The position numbers were made by a program, and so were the translations under genes. Positions 16,377 to 24,532 of a stretch of DNA of 37,370 nt are shown one piece after another; the stretch's first letter is position 1; every line of letters begins with the position of its first letter. This DNA comes from Azospirillum brasilense (lineage in GTDB: Bacteria > Pseudomonadota > Alphaproteobacteria > Azospirillales > Azospirillaceae): assembly GCF_003349955.1 (NCBI RefSeq), contig NZ_QLKQ01000073.1, positions 1-37,370 on the forward strand. The letters are read 5' to 3'. The notes beneath the pieces are model-generated. The model had not been told where the DNA came from, did no database searches, and saw only the letters and a program-made list of their open reading frames with translations.

Positions 16377-17086
16377 AAGGCCTCTCTCCCAACCCGTTTT
16401 CCAAGTCTGATGCTGCACTGCACCCTTGATGGCGTCAACGTCAATCCCGTGCTCAAGTAACCACGTCGGCCTGCCCTTTTACCTCCTATTTGACATGTTT
16501 TCCTTCGGTTTCCGTGTATTCGGGAGAGGAGACGGCGGCGGACATCCGGAAGCGCACTGTCTTGCTTCGATGGACTTCCCATTGGTCAGAGCGTGCCGCG
16601 TTCCGACTTTCACCATTCGGACCTGTTCTTTCGGTGCCAAGGAGAGGGCGGGGCGCTGGCGATCATACCCGGCGTGACGGCGGGACGAGGTGAAACACGC
16701 GTTCTACTCCGCCCCCATCCTCACAAAGGCGTACGAAACCTGCGAAGCAGGGCGTTGCGGGCACCGGAATGGGTACGGAATAAAACGGCGACCCGCCGCA
16801 ACCTTGCATCGAAGTGCGTATTTACCGGACCGGCTGTTCTGGTAACGTTGAAAACATCAAATGCAAACCGCGCAAGCATTCCTGATGATCTTCCAACAGA
16901 AACAATCCATGTGGTCGGCAGGGAAAGGCGCTGAAAATGAAAAAAATGAAATCTTTCCGAGTATCCGCGAGCGGACGCGCTCACCCGAAAATTGAACTTC
17001 CTCTCATCGGTGATGGCGGATTGCGATCCGCAGTCCCGGTTTGAAGAGATGAGAAGAATGGACGTTTGACCGAAAGGGGGAAGCGG
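16377..17086. promoter_or_regulatory. 710-base divergent regulatory region between two pseudo-receiver regulator genes
   Basis: No convincing gene is present; short open frames lack ribosome-binding sites and family features. The region contains TTGAT(3)GTCAACGTCAA half-site-like repeats at 16426-16444, an AT-rich patch near 16930-16955 with repeated AAAATGAAA, a CCTGC/GCAGG hairpin near 16739, and GCGGAT/ATCCGC at 17016-17031. Its length suggests complex control of the two regulators. Confidence 0.45.
17016..17031. repeat. Inverted repeat upstream of the plus-strand regulator
   Basis: GCGGAT (17016-17021) and ATCCGC (17026-17031) flank four bases, 55 bases before the start codon at 17087. 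It may be an operator or a leader hairpin. Confidence 0.3.
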
Positions 17087-17857
17087 ATGACAACGGACAT
17101 CAAACAGCAATCTGAGGTTGCTGCACAGGGCGTTGCTTCAGGGATTGCCACAGGCATCGCCGTGGTCCTGGCGGACCCGAACAGCCTGACGCGGGACTGT
17201 TTCTCGCTTGGCCTCGGCACGCTGTGCCAGGATATGACCGTGCGGTCGGTGGCTTCGCTGAGGGACGCCGCCGGCGTGCTGGCGCGGGACGGGCGGACCG
17301 AGGTCGTGTTGTGCAACATCGGTGCACAGGCGGGTTTGAACGACGTGATGTGCGCGTCCATCCGCGACGCCGTTTCGGCCTGTCTGCCGGTGCCGCTGGT
17401 GATCATCTCGGACCGCGACGACGGTGGGATGATCCTGGAAAGCCTGCGCCTCGGGGTGCGCGGCTACATCGTGCCCAGCCTCGGGCTGGGGGTCATGCTG
17501 GAGGCGATCCGGCTGGTCGCCGCCGGGGGGACCTTCGTGCCCGCCACCTCCCTGCAATCGCTGATCGCGCCGGTCCCGGGCGGCATCGCCGTTCCGCAGA
17601 CGCCGCCGGGCGCTTCCATGCCGGCGACCGACCGGATCGGCGGGCTGACGCCGCGGGAAATGGCCGTGCTGACCTGCATGCGCGAGGGCAAGTCGAACAA
17701 GCTCATCGCCTACATGCTGGGCATGTGCGAGAACACCGCCAAGGCCCATGTGCGCAACGTGCTGAAGAAGCTGGGCGCCACCAACCGGACGGAGGCCGCC
17801 TTCATGGCGCACGCCCATCTGTCCCGTGGCGAGGTCCTGGAATCGAACCAGCCCTGA
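17087..17857 (+). CDS. LuxR-family regulator with pseudo-receiver domain
   Basis: 256 residues: receiver-like domain (about 23-135) and LuxR/NarL HTH (about 187-242, LTPREMAVLTCMREGKSNKL, then YMLGMCENTAKAHVRNVL). Only one acidic residue is left in the first strand (D30 in VVLADPNSLTRDC), the phosphoacceptor position is Asn77 (VVLCNIG), and the beta-5 Lys position is Pro (GVRGYIVPS). A phosphorylation-independent mode is inferred. ATG 17087 has AAAGGGGG upstream; an in-frame TTG at 17066 would precede this site and is less likely. It converges on the next regulator with 75 bases between stops; a 13-base direct repeat (CGCGCCGTTCTTT, 17895-17907 and 17910-17922) lies in that gap. Confidence 0.9.
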   Translation: MTTDIKQQSEVAAQGVASGIATGIAVVLADPNSLTRDCFSLGLGTLCQDMTVRSVASLRDAAGVLARDGRTEVVLCNIGAQAGLNDVMCASIRDAVSACLPVPLVIISDRDDGGMILESLRLGVRGYIVPSLGLGVMLEAIRLVAAGGTFVPATSLQSLIAPVPGGIAVPQTPPGASMPATDRIGGLTPREMAVLTCMREGKSNKLIAYMLGMCENTAKAHVRNVLKKLGATNRTEAAFMAHAHLSRGEVLESNQP

Positions 17858-17932
17858 CCTGTCGATTCCGTGATCGAACGGTGCGGGAACCGGCCGCGCC
17901 GTTCTTTCGCGCGCCGTTCTTTAGCGTTGGGC

Positions 17933-18805
17933 TCAGTTCTCCTCGCGCATGACGCGGCACACCGCTTCCGTCCGGTTGGTGGCGCCGAGCCGCCGCAGGA
18001 TGTTCCGGACATGCACTTTGACGGTGCTTTCCCGCATTCCCAACTCGTGGGCGATAACCTTGTTCGGCTTGCCCTCCTGGAGGCATTCCAGAACGGTGAG
18101 CTGGCGCGGGGTCAATTGGGTCAGATGAGGCTTTCCGTTGACCTCCGGCGCCGGAACGGAAAAGGCGGCGTGGAGCGCCGGGTCCGGCGCCCCGGTCGGC
18201 TCGATGATCATCCGGTGCAGGATGGGTGCCGGAACGAAGATGCCGCCCGCCGCGACCAGACGGATCGCTTCCAGCGCCATGGTCAGACCGACGGTGGTGG
18301 AGATGTAGCCTTGGGCGCCCTGGCGGATGGCTTCCAGCGCGGTCACCGTTTCGTCGGAATCCGACAGCATGATGAGCGGGATGCCGTCCAGCACATCCAG
18401 AAGTTCGGCCAGCCGCGGCCGGAACTCCGGATCGGAGGCGAGCCGCCCGCTGAAATTGGCCAGCGCCACGTCCGGCGCACCGTCCCGTTGCACCACGCTT
18501 TCCAGATCGGCGACGGATGCCGCCGTCAGCACCCGCACCCCCCGTCCGCACAGGTTCAGGCTGGTGGACAGGCTTTCCCGCGTCAGCGGCGTTTCGTCGT
18601 GCAGGATGGCGGTGACGATCTGGTCCTCTCCCAAGGGGCGTGCGCCTCCAGACATCCGGTAATAGGACCCGAAGGAGCCGGGATCGTTCATGGGAGCCGC
18701 GGTCACGGGATTGGCGGCCAGAAGGTGATGGGAGGTGTAGGATGTGACCGATGGAGCGCGGCGGAAGGCGTTGGGCAGGCGCGTTCCGTCTTTGCACGGC
18801 AACAT
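17933..18805 (-). CDS. LuxR-family regulator with pseudo-receiver domain
   Basis: 290 residues with a 60-residue N-terminal extension, a receiver-like domain (about 62-180) and a LuxR/NarL HTH (about 231-286, LTPRQLTVLECLQEGKPNKV, then HELGMRESTVKVHVRNIL). The first strand carries D70-E71 in HDETPLTRESLS, nearly identical to the regulator at 15600. The phosphoacceptor position is Asn117 (DVALANFSG), and the beta-5 Lys position is Thr (GAQGYISTT). ATG 18805 was chosen because GAGGGAGA lies eight bases upstream; in-frame GTG 18838 and ATG 18832 would overlap that site. A promoter with a palindrome over its -35 is predicted at 19000-19028, so self-regulation is possible. Confidence 0.9.
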   Translation of the reverse strand: MLPCKDGTRLPNAFRRAPSVTSYTSHHLLAANPVTAAPMNDPGSFGSYYRMSGGARPLGEDQIVTAILHDETPLTRESLSTSLNLCGRGVRVLTAASVADLESVVQRDGAPDVALANFSGRLASDPEFRPRLAELLDVLDGIPLIMLSDSDETVTALEAIRQGAQGYISTTVGLTMALEAIRLVAAGGIFVPAPILHRMIIEPTGAPDPALHAAFSVPAPEVNGKPHLTQLTPRQLTVLECLQEGKPNKVIAHELGMRESTVKVHVRNILRRLGATNRTEAVCRVMREEN

Positions 18806-19178
18806 ACAAAATCTCCCTCGGCCATACGCCATGGACACGCCGCCCTACGGAACCGCCCAGGCCCGTGGAACCGCCCAGGATCGTTGCAAAGGCCGCCGCC
18901 GACCTCGCCGGAGCGAAGACTTTGGCCTTATTCGATCAAGTGAACCGGATCCGGCGGGAGGACGATGCTGCAAGAGGTCTGCGCGACCGCTTCGATCCTA
19001 TAACATCGCAGCCGGTTTTGACCGTCAATCGCAAACAAGATCATAATACTGTGCGCGGATATCCGCAAAATACCACCAAATTAGTAAGTTTTTCAAAGCT
19101 GTAACAGTGGAGCTGGAACCTTTACTTGCTTTGGTTGCCGAGGTATTCCCTCTGGGGAAGAAAAATCGACGGCTGCGA
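18806..19178. other. 373-base intergenic region between regulator and beta-helix genes
   Basis: It lies upstream of the regulator at 18805 and downstream of the beta-helix gene, both on the minus strand. The right half (about 18985-19110) is markedly AT-rich and holds the predicted regulator promoter. No supportable gene was found. A short TTCCC/GGGAA hairpin near 19146-19158 might contribute to ending the beta-helix transcript. Confidence 0.5.
19000..19028 (-). promoter_or_regulatory. Predicted promoter with palindromic operator for the regulator at 17933-18805
   Basis: On the minus strand TTGACG (19028-19023; five of six consensus bases) is followed by 17 bases and TGTTAT (19005-19000; four of six). 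The -35 lies within the perfect palindrome TTGACCGTCAA (19018-19028), which also occurs at 5071-5081. A transcript from here would have a leader of about 190 bases. A repressor at the palindrome would block the promoter; that is inference. Confidence 0.4.
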
Positions 19179-20681
19179 TCATCGATTTGCCTCGGTGGAT
19201 CGTTCGGAAGGGCAGCTCAGCGGCGTCTTCTGTGGAATGCCGGCGTTGACGACACCGCCCACTTCCTGGCCTTGGGCGCGGATGGCGTCCCAATCGGCCT
19301 CCGCGTCGTTCCAGAACCAGACGCGCTCCCCCAATTCCGCCAGATGATAGCGGTTGCCGTAGAGCCGGTTGCCGGCGGCGACCACGGCGTTGTCGGCGTT
19401 CACGTCGGTGACGGCGCCGATGCGCGCGTTGGCGTTGCGGATGATGATGCGGTTGTCGAAGATCTCGTTGCCGACGGCGGGGGTGTAAGGCGCGCGGTCC
19501 TGGGACACCACCGTCACCGCGTTGCCGTAGCCGCCCGGCACGTCGATGTCGTTGCCATAGACCTTCACGCCCCGCGCGCTGGAGATCAGGATCTGGGCGC
19601 CCCAGAACCAGCCCTGGCCGCGCTGCCCGTTGTCGGCGACCCGGTTGTTGCGGATCACCCCGTCGTAGCTGATCTCGTAGGTGATGCCGTTGTCGGCGTT
19701 GCCGAAGACCAGATTGTCCTCGATCACCAGCCGGTGCACGTCGATGTCGGCCCAGATCCCGGCGCCCACATTGTCGTGGACGCAATTGCCGCGGATCAGT
19801 CCGCCGCCGCCGGATTCGGTGATCTTGCCGCCGCCGCCCTCCCAGTAAAAATCGACGCCGGCATAGCCGTTGCGGGCGACCTCGTTGCCGGCGATCAGGA
19901 AGTCCGTCCCGGACCCGGAGAATCCGGCGTGGCCGTTGTCGAGGATGCGGTTGTCGAGGATGCGGCTGCCGTTGCCGGCGTTGACGCCGACGCCGTGGTT
20001 CCGGCGCACGACGCTGTTGCGGACGGTCCAGCCGTGGCCGAACTCCGCGTCCACGGCGGCGGCCTGGATGGGGGCGGCGTATTTCTCGATGGTCAACGCC
20101 TGGATGACGACGCCCGCCGCCGTGCCGCCGAAGGCGCGGGGGGTGACGCTGGTCTCGACGACGCGTCCGGTGGGATCGTCGCCGATCACGATCTCGTCGG
20201 CGTCGTAGTCGAAGAACCAGCGCCCCGGCCCGACGGCGGACCGGCTGCCCACATGCAGCATCGGCGCGTCGTCGATGAACAGATCCTCCGGATGGGCGCA
20301 ACGGGGAAAGCCGGGGCGGCAGAACTCCGCCGCGTTGACATGGCCCTTCTGGGTCTGCCCGCGGGCTATCCACACGGGGCCGCGTCGGACGAAGGCGGTG
20401 AGCCGCCGCGCTCCGCTCAGCACCGCGCCGGGGGCGCCCTCAAACCGGTTGTCGTTCTTCGGAACGATGGACTGCAAACGATGGATGCCGGCCTCCAGTC
20501 GGAAGCGCGTGCCGGGGGGATGGCGCTCCACCGCCGCCTGGATGTCGGCGCCGGGCCGCAGGGAGACGGTGGGAGGCTCTGCTCCCATTGCCGTCATCGG
20601 AAGGCCGGTCAGGAGGATCGCCGCCGCGAGGCGGGCAGGGCGGGGGGCATGCCGCCGGGGCGTGGCGCGTCCTGTGTCCAT
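19179..20681 (-). CDS. Secreted right-handed parallel beta-helix protein (pectate-lyase-like fold)
   Basis: 500 residues. The N-terminus has an Arg-rich start, a hydrophobic stretch (LAAAILLTGLP) and a plausible signal peptidase site near AMG-A (about residue 33). The mature part begins with PPTVSLRPGADIQAAVE and then shows repeated NxxxxN/GI/V coils (NHGVGVNAGN, NRILDNGHAGFSGSG, NEVARNGYAGVDFYW, NLVFGNADNGITYE, NRVADNGQRGQG), the pattern of parallel beta-helix enzymes. Such proteins include polysaccharide lyases, hydrolases and AlgG-like C5 epimerases. Beside an EPS cluster it probably acts on the exported polysaccharide; the exact reaction cannot be told. ATG 20681 has GAGG six bases upstream. 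Divergent from the GH15 gene, 177 bases between starts. Confidence 0.88.
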   Translation of the reverse strand: MDTGRATPRRHAPRPARLAAAILLTGLPMTAMGAEPPTVSLRPGADIQAAVERHPPGTRFRLEAGIHRLQSIVPKNDNRFEGAPGAVLSGARRLTAFVRRGPVWIARGQTQKGHVNAAEFCRPGFPRCAHPEDLFIDDAPMLHVGSRSAVGPGRWFFDYDADEIVIGDDPTGRVVETSVTPRAFGGTAAGVVIQALTIEKYAAPIQAAAVDAEFGHGWTVRNSVVRRNHGVGVNAGNGSRILDNRILDNGHAGFSGSGTDFLIAGNEVARNGYAGVDFYWEGGGGKITESGGGGLIRGNCVHDNVGAGIWADIDVHRLVIEDNLVFGNADNGITYEISYDGVIRNNRVADNGQRGQGWFWGAQILISSARGVKVYGNDIDVPGGYGNAVTVVSQDRAPYTPAVGNEIFDNRIIIRNANARIGAVTDVNADNAVVAAGNRLYGNRYHLAELGERVWFWNDAEADWDAIRAQGQEVGGVVNAGIPQKTPLSCPSERSTEANR

Positions 20682-20858
20682 GATGGCCTCGATGCGTCGT
20701 CCTGCGGCGGCGGACGGAAACGCTACCACGCTGGTCCAGCGGCCAGAATCGTCAAACCGGACGATCGACCTTCGTCGGTCCGGCGACGCGGACGAAGGGA
20801 ACCGGAGCGGGCGCAGGCCGTTGCCAAAGGGCACCCCCCAATCGTTCGAGAGCGTGCC

Positions 20859-22655
20859 ATGGCCTCCCGCATCGAGGATTACGCCCTTCTGGGAGACTGC
20901 GAGACCGCAGCCCTGTTGTCCATCGAAGGTTCCATCGACTGGCTGTGTTGGCCGCGCTTCGATTCCGACGCCTGCTTCGCGGCGCTCCTGGGCACGCCGG
21001 AGAACGGGCGCTGGCTGCTGCGCCCCAGCGATCCCGACGCCCGCACGACCCGGCGCTACCGCGGCGACAGCCTGATCCTGGAGACGGAGTTCGAGACGGC
21101 GGAGGGCGCGGTCACCATGATCGACTTCATGCCCCCGCGTGGCGAGGCGTCGGACGTCGTGCGCATCCTGCGCGGGCGGCGCGGGCGCGTCGCCATGCGG
21201 ATGGACCTGACGCTGCGCTTCGGTTACGGGCACGTCGTGCCATGGGTGACGCGGATCGGCCCGAACACGCTGCGCGCCATCGCCGGGCCGGACATGATCG
21301 TCCTGCACACCAGCGCCCCGATCCACGGCGAGGACATGAGCACCGTCGCCGACTTCACCGTGGCGGAGGGTGAGAGCATCAGCTTCGTGATGATCTATTC
21401 CCCCTCCCACCTGCCGCTGCCGGAGCCGGTCGACGCCGAGCAGGCGCTGGCCGAGACCGAGCGCTTCTGGGCGGAGTGGAGCGGGCGCTGCACCTACAGC
21501 GGCCTCTGGCGGGATGCGGTGGTGCGCTCGCTGGTCACGCTGAAGGCGCTGACCTACCGCCCGACCGGCGGCATCGTCGCGGCGCCGACGACCTCGCTTC
21601 CCGAACAGCTCGGCGGGGTGCGGAACTGGGACTACCGCTACTGCTGGCTGCGCGACGCCACCTTGACCCTGCTGGCGCTGATGAACGCCGGCTATCTGCA
21701 GGAGGCGCGGGACTGGGGCAACTGGGGCCTGCGTGCCATCGCCGGCAGCCCCCAACAGATCCAGATCATGTACGGCATCGCCGGGGAGCGCCGTATGCTG
21801 GAATGGGAGGTGCCCTGGCTGCCGGGCTACGAGGGGGCGAGCCCGGTCCGGGTCGGCAACGCCGCGGCCCCCCAGCTCCAGCTCGACGTCTATGGCGAGA
21901 TGATGGACGCGGCGCATCAGGCGCGGATGCGCGGCATCGAAATCAGGCCGGAAGGCTGGCAGGTCCAGTGCGCCTTGCTCGATCACATGGAATCGGTGTG
22001 GGACCAGCCCGACGAAGGCATCTGGGAGGTGCGCGGCGGCGCAAAGCACTTCACCCATTCCAAGGTGATGGCCTGGGTCGCCGTGGACCGCATGGTGAAG
22101 AGCGCGGAGAAGTTCGGCCTGGACGCGCCTCTGGGCCGCTGGAAAGCGTTGCGTCAGGCCATTTTCGACGATGTCTGCGCCAAGGGCTATTCGAAGGAGC
22201 GGAACAGCTTCGTCCAGCATTACGGCGCCAGCCACGTCGACGCGGCACTGCTGATGCTCCCGATGCTCGGTTTCCTGCCGGTGGACGATCCCCGCATCCA
22301 GGGCACGGTCGCCGCCATCGAGCGGGAGCTGCTTCAGGATGGGCTCGTCATGCGCTACCGGACCGAGAGGACCGACGACGGGCTTCCCGACGGGGAGGGC
22401 GTGTTCCTCGCCTGCTCCTTCTGGCTGGCCGACGTCTATGTGCTCCAGGGGCGTCAGGCCGAGGCCGAGGCGCTGTTCAACAGGCTGCTCGCCCTGCGCA
22501 ACGATCTGGGCCTGCTGTCGGAGGAGTACGATACGACGGCGAAGCGGCTGGTCGGCAACTTCCCGCAGGCCTTCTCGCACATCGCGCTGATCAACACCGC
22601 GTTCAACCTGACCCGTGCGGAGAAGCCGGCGGAGCAGCGGCAGGATGGTGACTGA
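20859..22655 (+). CDS. Glycoside hydrolase family 15 protein (glucoamylase/trehalase-like)
   Basis: 598 residues with no signal peptide, so probably cytoplasmic. The N-terminal beta-sandwich starts IEDYALLGDCETAALLS and GSIDWLCWPRFDSDACFA. The (alpha/alpha)6 barrel has TSLPEQLGGVRNWDYRYCWLRDA, the catalytic-acid motif GIWEVRGG (Glu390) followed by HFTHSKVMAWVAVDR, and the catalytic-base segment LLSEEYD (Glu555/Glu556). These are the family signatures. GH15 enzymes act on alpha-glucosides: dextrins, glucose oligomers or trehalose. Here it could trim storage glucan, trehalose or EPS precursors. Only a weak ribosome-binding site precedes the ATG. Confidence 0.94.
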   Translation: MASRIEDYALLGDCETAALLSIEGSIDWLCWPRFDSDACFAALLGTPENGRWLLRPSDPDARTTRRYRGDSLILETEFETAEGAVTMIDFMPPRGEASDVVRILRGRRGRVAMRMDLTLRFGYGHVVPWVTRIGPNTLRAIAGPDMIVLHTSAPIHGEDMSTVADFTVAEGESISFVMIYSPSHLPLPEPVDAEQALAETERFWAEWSGRCTYSGLWRDAVVRSLVTLKALTYRPTGGIVAAPTTSLPEQLGGVRNWDYRYCWLRDATLTLLALMNAGYLQEARDWGNWGLRAIAGSPQQIQIMYGIAGERRMLEWEVPWLPGYEGASPVRVGNAAAPQLQLDVYGEMMDAAHQARMRGIEIRPEGWQVQCALLDHMESVWDQPDEGIWEVRGGAKHFTHSKVMAWVAVDRMVKSAEKFGLDAPLGRWKALRQAIFDDVCAKGYSKERNSFVQHYGASHVDAALLMLPMLGFLPVDDPRIQGTVAAIERELLQDGLVMRYRTERTDDGLPDGEGVFLACSFWLADVYVLQGRQAEAEALFNRLLALRNDLGLLSEEYDTTAKRLVGNFPQAFSHIALINTAFNLTRAEKPAEQRQDGD

Positions 22656-22670
22656 CGGAACAAAGGAAAA

Positions 22671-22698
22671 CCCCTCCCGCCGGTGAGGGCGGGAGGGG
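22671..22698 (-). terminator. Terminator between convergent GH15 and BON-protein genes
   Basis: An 11-bp perfect stem: CCCCTCCCGCC (22671-22681) with GGCGGGAGGGG (22688-22698), loop of six. On the minus strand the stem is followed by TTTTCCTTTG, so it best ends the BON-protein transcript (stop at 22713). On the plus strand it has no T-run but may still block readthrough from the GH15 gene. Confidence 0.75.
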
Positions 22699-22712
22699 CG
22701 CGTTGGTCACGG

Positions 22713-24068
22713 TCAGCGGGTGGTGCTGCCCGTGGTGCTGCCGGAGGTGCTGGTGCGGTTGGTGCTGTCCGTGGTTCCGGAGGTCCCGCTCATGCCGGTT
22801 CCGCCCATGCCGGTTCCGGAGGCGCTGGAGGTTCCGGACGTGCCTGTGGTGGACCCGCTCATGCCGGTGCTGCCCATCCCCGAACCGCTCATGCCGGTTC
22901 CGGAAGACCCGGTCCCGCGGAGCCCGGCCATCGCCGACGCCCCGGCGGTGGTGCCGGTGCCGCCGAAGGTCTGCTCACGGACGCGCAGGTTGTTCTGCAC
23001 GTGGCGGACGCCGGAGATGGTCTCGGCCATGTCCTCGGCGCGGCGCTTGGTCCGGCGGTCGCCCACCGTGCCGCTCAGCGTGACCTCGGAATTGCTGACG
23101 GTCACGTCGATCTCCGACGCGTCGATGTAGGGATCGTCGGTCAGGCGGTCGTTCACATCCTCGCGGATGCGGTCGTCGGAGCGGGTGTAACCCCGCGGCC
23201 CGCGGCCCCGATGGTGCTGGGCGCCGGGATCGTCGTTGCGGGCGTCCATGCGGCGGCGGCGCTCGGCGTCCTCGTCGCCGAACCAGGAGGCCATCTCGTC
23301 GCCCGCCCGTTCGAAGAATCCGCGCTCCTCGTTGCGGCCGGAGCCGCTGCCGCCGCCATAGCCCATCCGGCCGTAGTCGCGGTTGCCGTAATCGCGGTTG
23401 CCATAGTCGCGGCTGCTGTAGTCCCGGTTTCCATAGCCGCGGGAGCCGGCCCCGTACTCCATGCCGCCGTAGTCGCGGCTGCCATAGTCCCGGCCGCCGT
23501 AAGCTCCGCTGCCGTAATCGGAACGCCCGAAGCCGCCGCGGTAGCCGAAGTCCTGGCCGTAGTCGCCACGGTCTTCATAATTCTGGCGATCATCGCGGGA
23601 GCGCCAGTCGCGCTGGCCCTGGCCGAAGGAGCCGCGGGACCCGTAGTCGCGGCCGTAGTCGGAGCGGCCGTAGTCGGAGCGACCGTAGTCGCGGTTGCCG
23701 GAGCCTTGGCCGTAGGAGCCCTGGCCATAGGACCCCTGGCCGTAATCACCCCGGCCTTCCTGCTGGCGCCAATAGTCGCGGCCATAGTCGTAGCCTTCGC
23801 GACCCTGGCCCTCATAGCCGTAGCCCGGCTGGCGGCCACCGCCGCCCATCATGCCGGACCGGCCGGCCTGACTGGATCCGAATTGGCCTGATCCGGACTG
23901 GCCCCAATTCGATTGACCGAACTCGTCACGGTCACGGTTCTGGCTACGGTTCTGATACGAACCGGCGCTCCATTCGCGGCTTTCGCCACGTTGGCGGTCG
24001 CGCTCCCACCGGTCGTCGTCCCGGCGGGCGCCCTGGTCGTTCCTCCACCTGGATTCATAGTCGGACAT
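22713..24068 (-). CDS. BON-domain protein with SWFGD motif and long Tyr/Gly-rich disordered region
   Basis: 451 residues. Residues 1-60 are charged and Arg/Asp-rich. About 60-250 is a low-complexity region built on units like GNRDYG, GRSDYG and YGQGS. SWFGDEDAERRRRMD follows at about 261-275, then one BON domain (about 298-363, REDVNDRLTDDPYIDASEID, then VTLSGTVGDRRTKRRAEDMA). The tail of 88 residues is almost only Gly, Ser, Thr and Met. BON domains bind membranes or envelope components and are often stress-induced. No signal peptide or membrane helix is seen, so the protein may be cytoplasmic. ATG 24068 has GGGGAG upstream; the frame is open further upstream but that part does not look coding. 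Confidence 0.9.
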   Translation of the reverse strand: MSDYESRWRNDQGARRDDDRWERDRQRGESREWSAGSYQNRSQNRDRDEFGQSNWGQSGSGQFGSSQAGRSGMMGGGGRQPGYGYEGQGREGYDYGRDYWRQQEGRGDYGQGSYGQGSYGQGSGNRDYGRSDYGRSDYGRDYGSRGSFGQGQRDWRSRDDRQNYEDRGDYGQDFGYRGGFGRSDYGSGAYGGRDYGSRDYGGMEYGAGSRGYGNRDYSSRDYGNRDYGNRDYGRMGYGGGSGSGRNEERGFFERAGDEMASWFGDEDAERRRRMDARNDDPGAQHHRGRGPRGYTRSDDRIREDVNDRLTDDPYIDASEIDVTVSNSEVTLSGTVGDRRTKRRAEDMAETISGVRHVQNNLRVREQTFGGTGTTAGASAMAGLRGTGSSGTGMSGSGMGSTGMSGSTTGTSGTSSASGTGMGGTGMSGTSGTTDSTNRTSTSGSTTGSTTR

Positions 24069-24532
24069 GGGATACTCCCCATTTGGACAGTGCCCGTTCG
24101 CCGGGCGTCCGCAAACAACAGGGAAGGCGGCGAAGGATCGCGGGCCGGCGGTGGCTTTGCCATGTCTTTGGCGATGCCTTTTGCCATGCGCCCCGCACAG
24201 GCCAGCCAACCGGGGCGTCATCGGGCGCCCCCTTGAACGCCGCGGCGAAGGAAACATATGTGCAACACCGCCGGCGGATGGCCGTAACCTTCGGGTGACC
24301 GACCGGCGAACCCCCTTCCGGGTCGTGATTCAGCGGTTGACCGGCGTCGTCATCTGGATTACTGGCTCGAACACCGCTCTCCCTGGCCGGTGCGGCCGGC
24401 TGCCTCGACCCATCCCCATGGTCCTGGCGCCGCCGATGGCCGGGGAGACCCCGAGATCCGCATCGACACGCGATGCACGCCCGTCCGGCAGCGTTGAATG
24501 CCGGCTGATATGTTGTGAAGCAAGAAGGACGT
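24069..24532. promoter_or_regulatory. 464-base divergent region between BON-protein and RNase J genes
   Basis: No supportable gene. On the plus strand TTGACC (24337-24342) with TACTGG 17 bases later is a weak promoter candidate about 170 bases before the RNase J start. I looked for alphaproteobacterial general-stress (EcfG-type GGAAC...CGTT) promoters before the BON gene and did not find one. Confidence 0.35.

Noticed and set aside
16593..16934. Possible small gene of 113 codons between two regulators
   Set aside because: No ribosome-binding site, no recognisable pattern and irregular composition; treated as regulatory DNA.
15600..18805. VpsT-like c-di-GMP-binding motif W[FLM][TS]R in the pseudo-receivers
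   Set aside because: I looked for it after the receiver domains and did not find it, so c-di-GMP binding of the VpsT kind is not supported by sequence.
18751..19104. Possible small gene of 117 codons upstream of the regulator at 18805
   Set aside because: Overlaps the regulator start and its predicted promoter, lacks a ribosome-binding site and resembles no family.
20682..22580. Extension of the beta-helix protein frame across the GH15 gene
   Set aside because: The frame stays open antisense to GH15 but has no signal or domain; the signal peptide begins at the ATG at 20681.
24069..24300. EcfG-type general stress promoter for the BON-protein gene
   Set aside because: BON proteins are often stress-induced, but no GGAAC with suitably spaced CGTT was seen on the minus strand.
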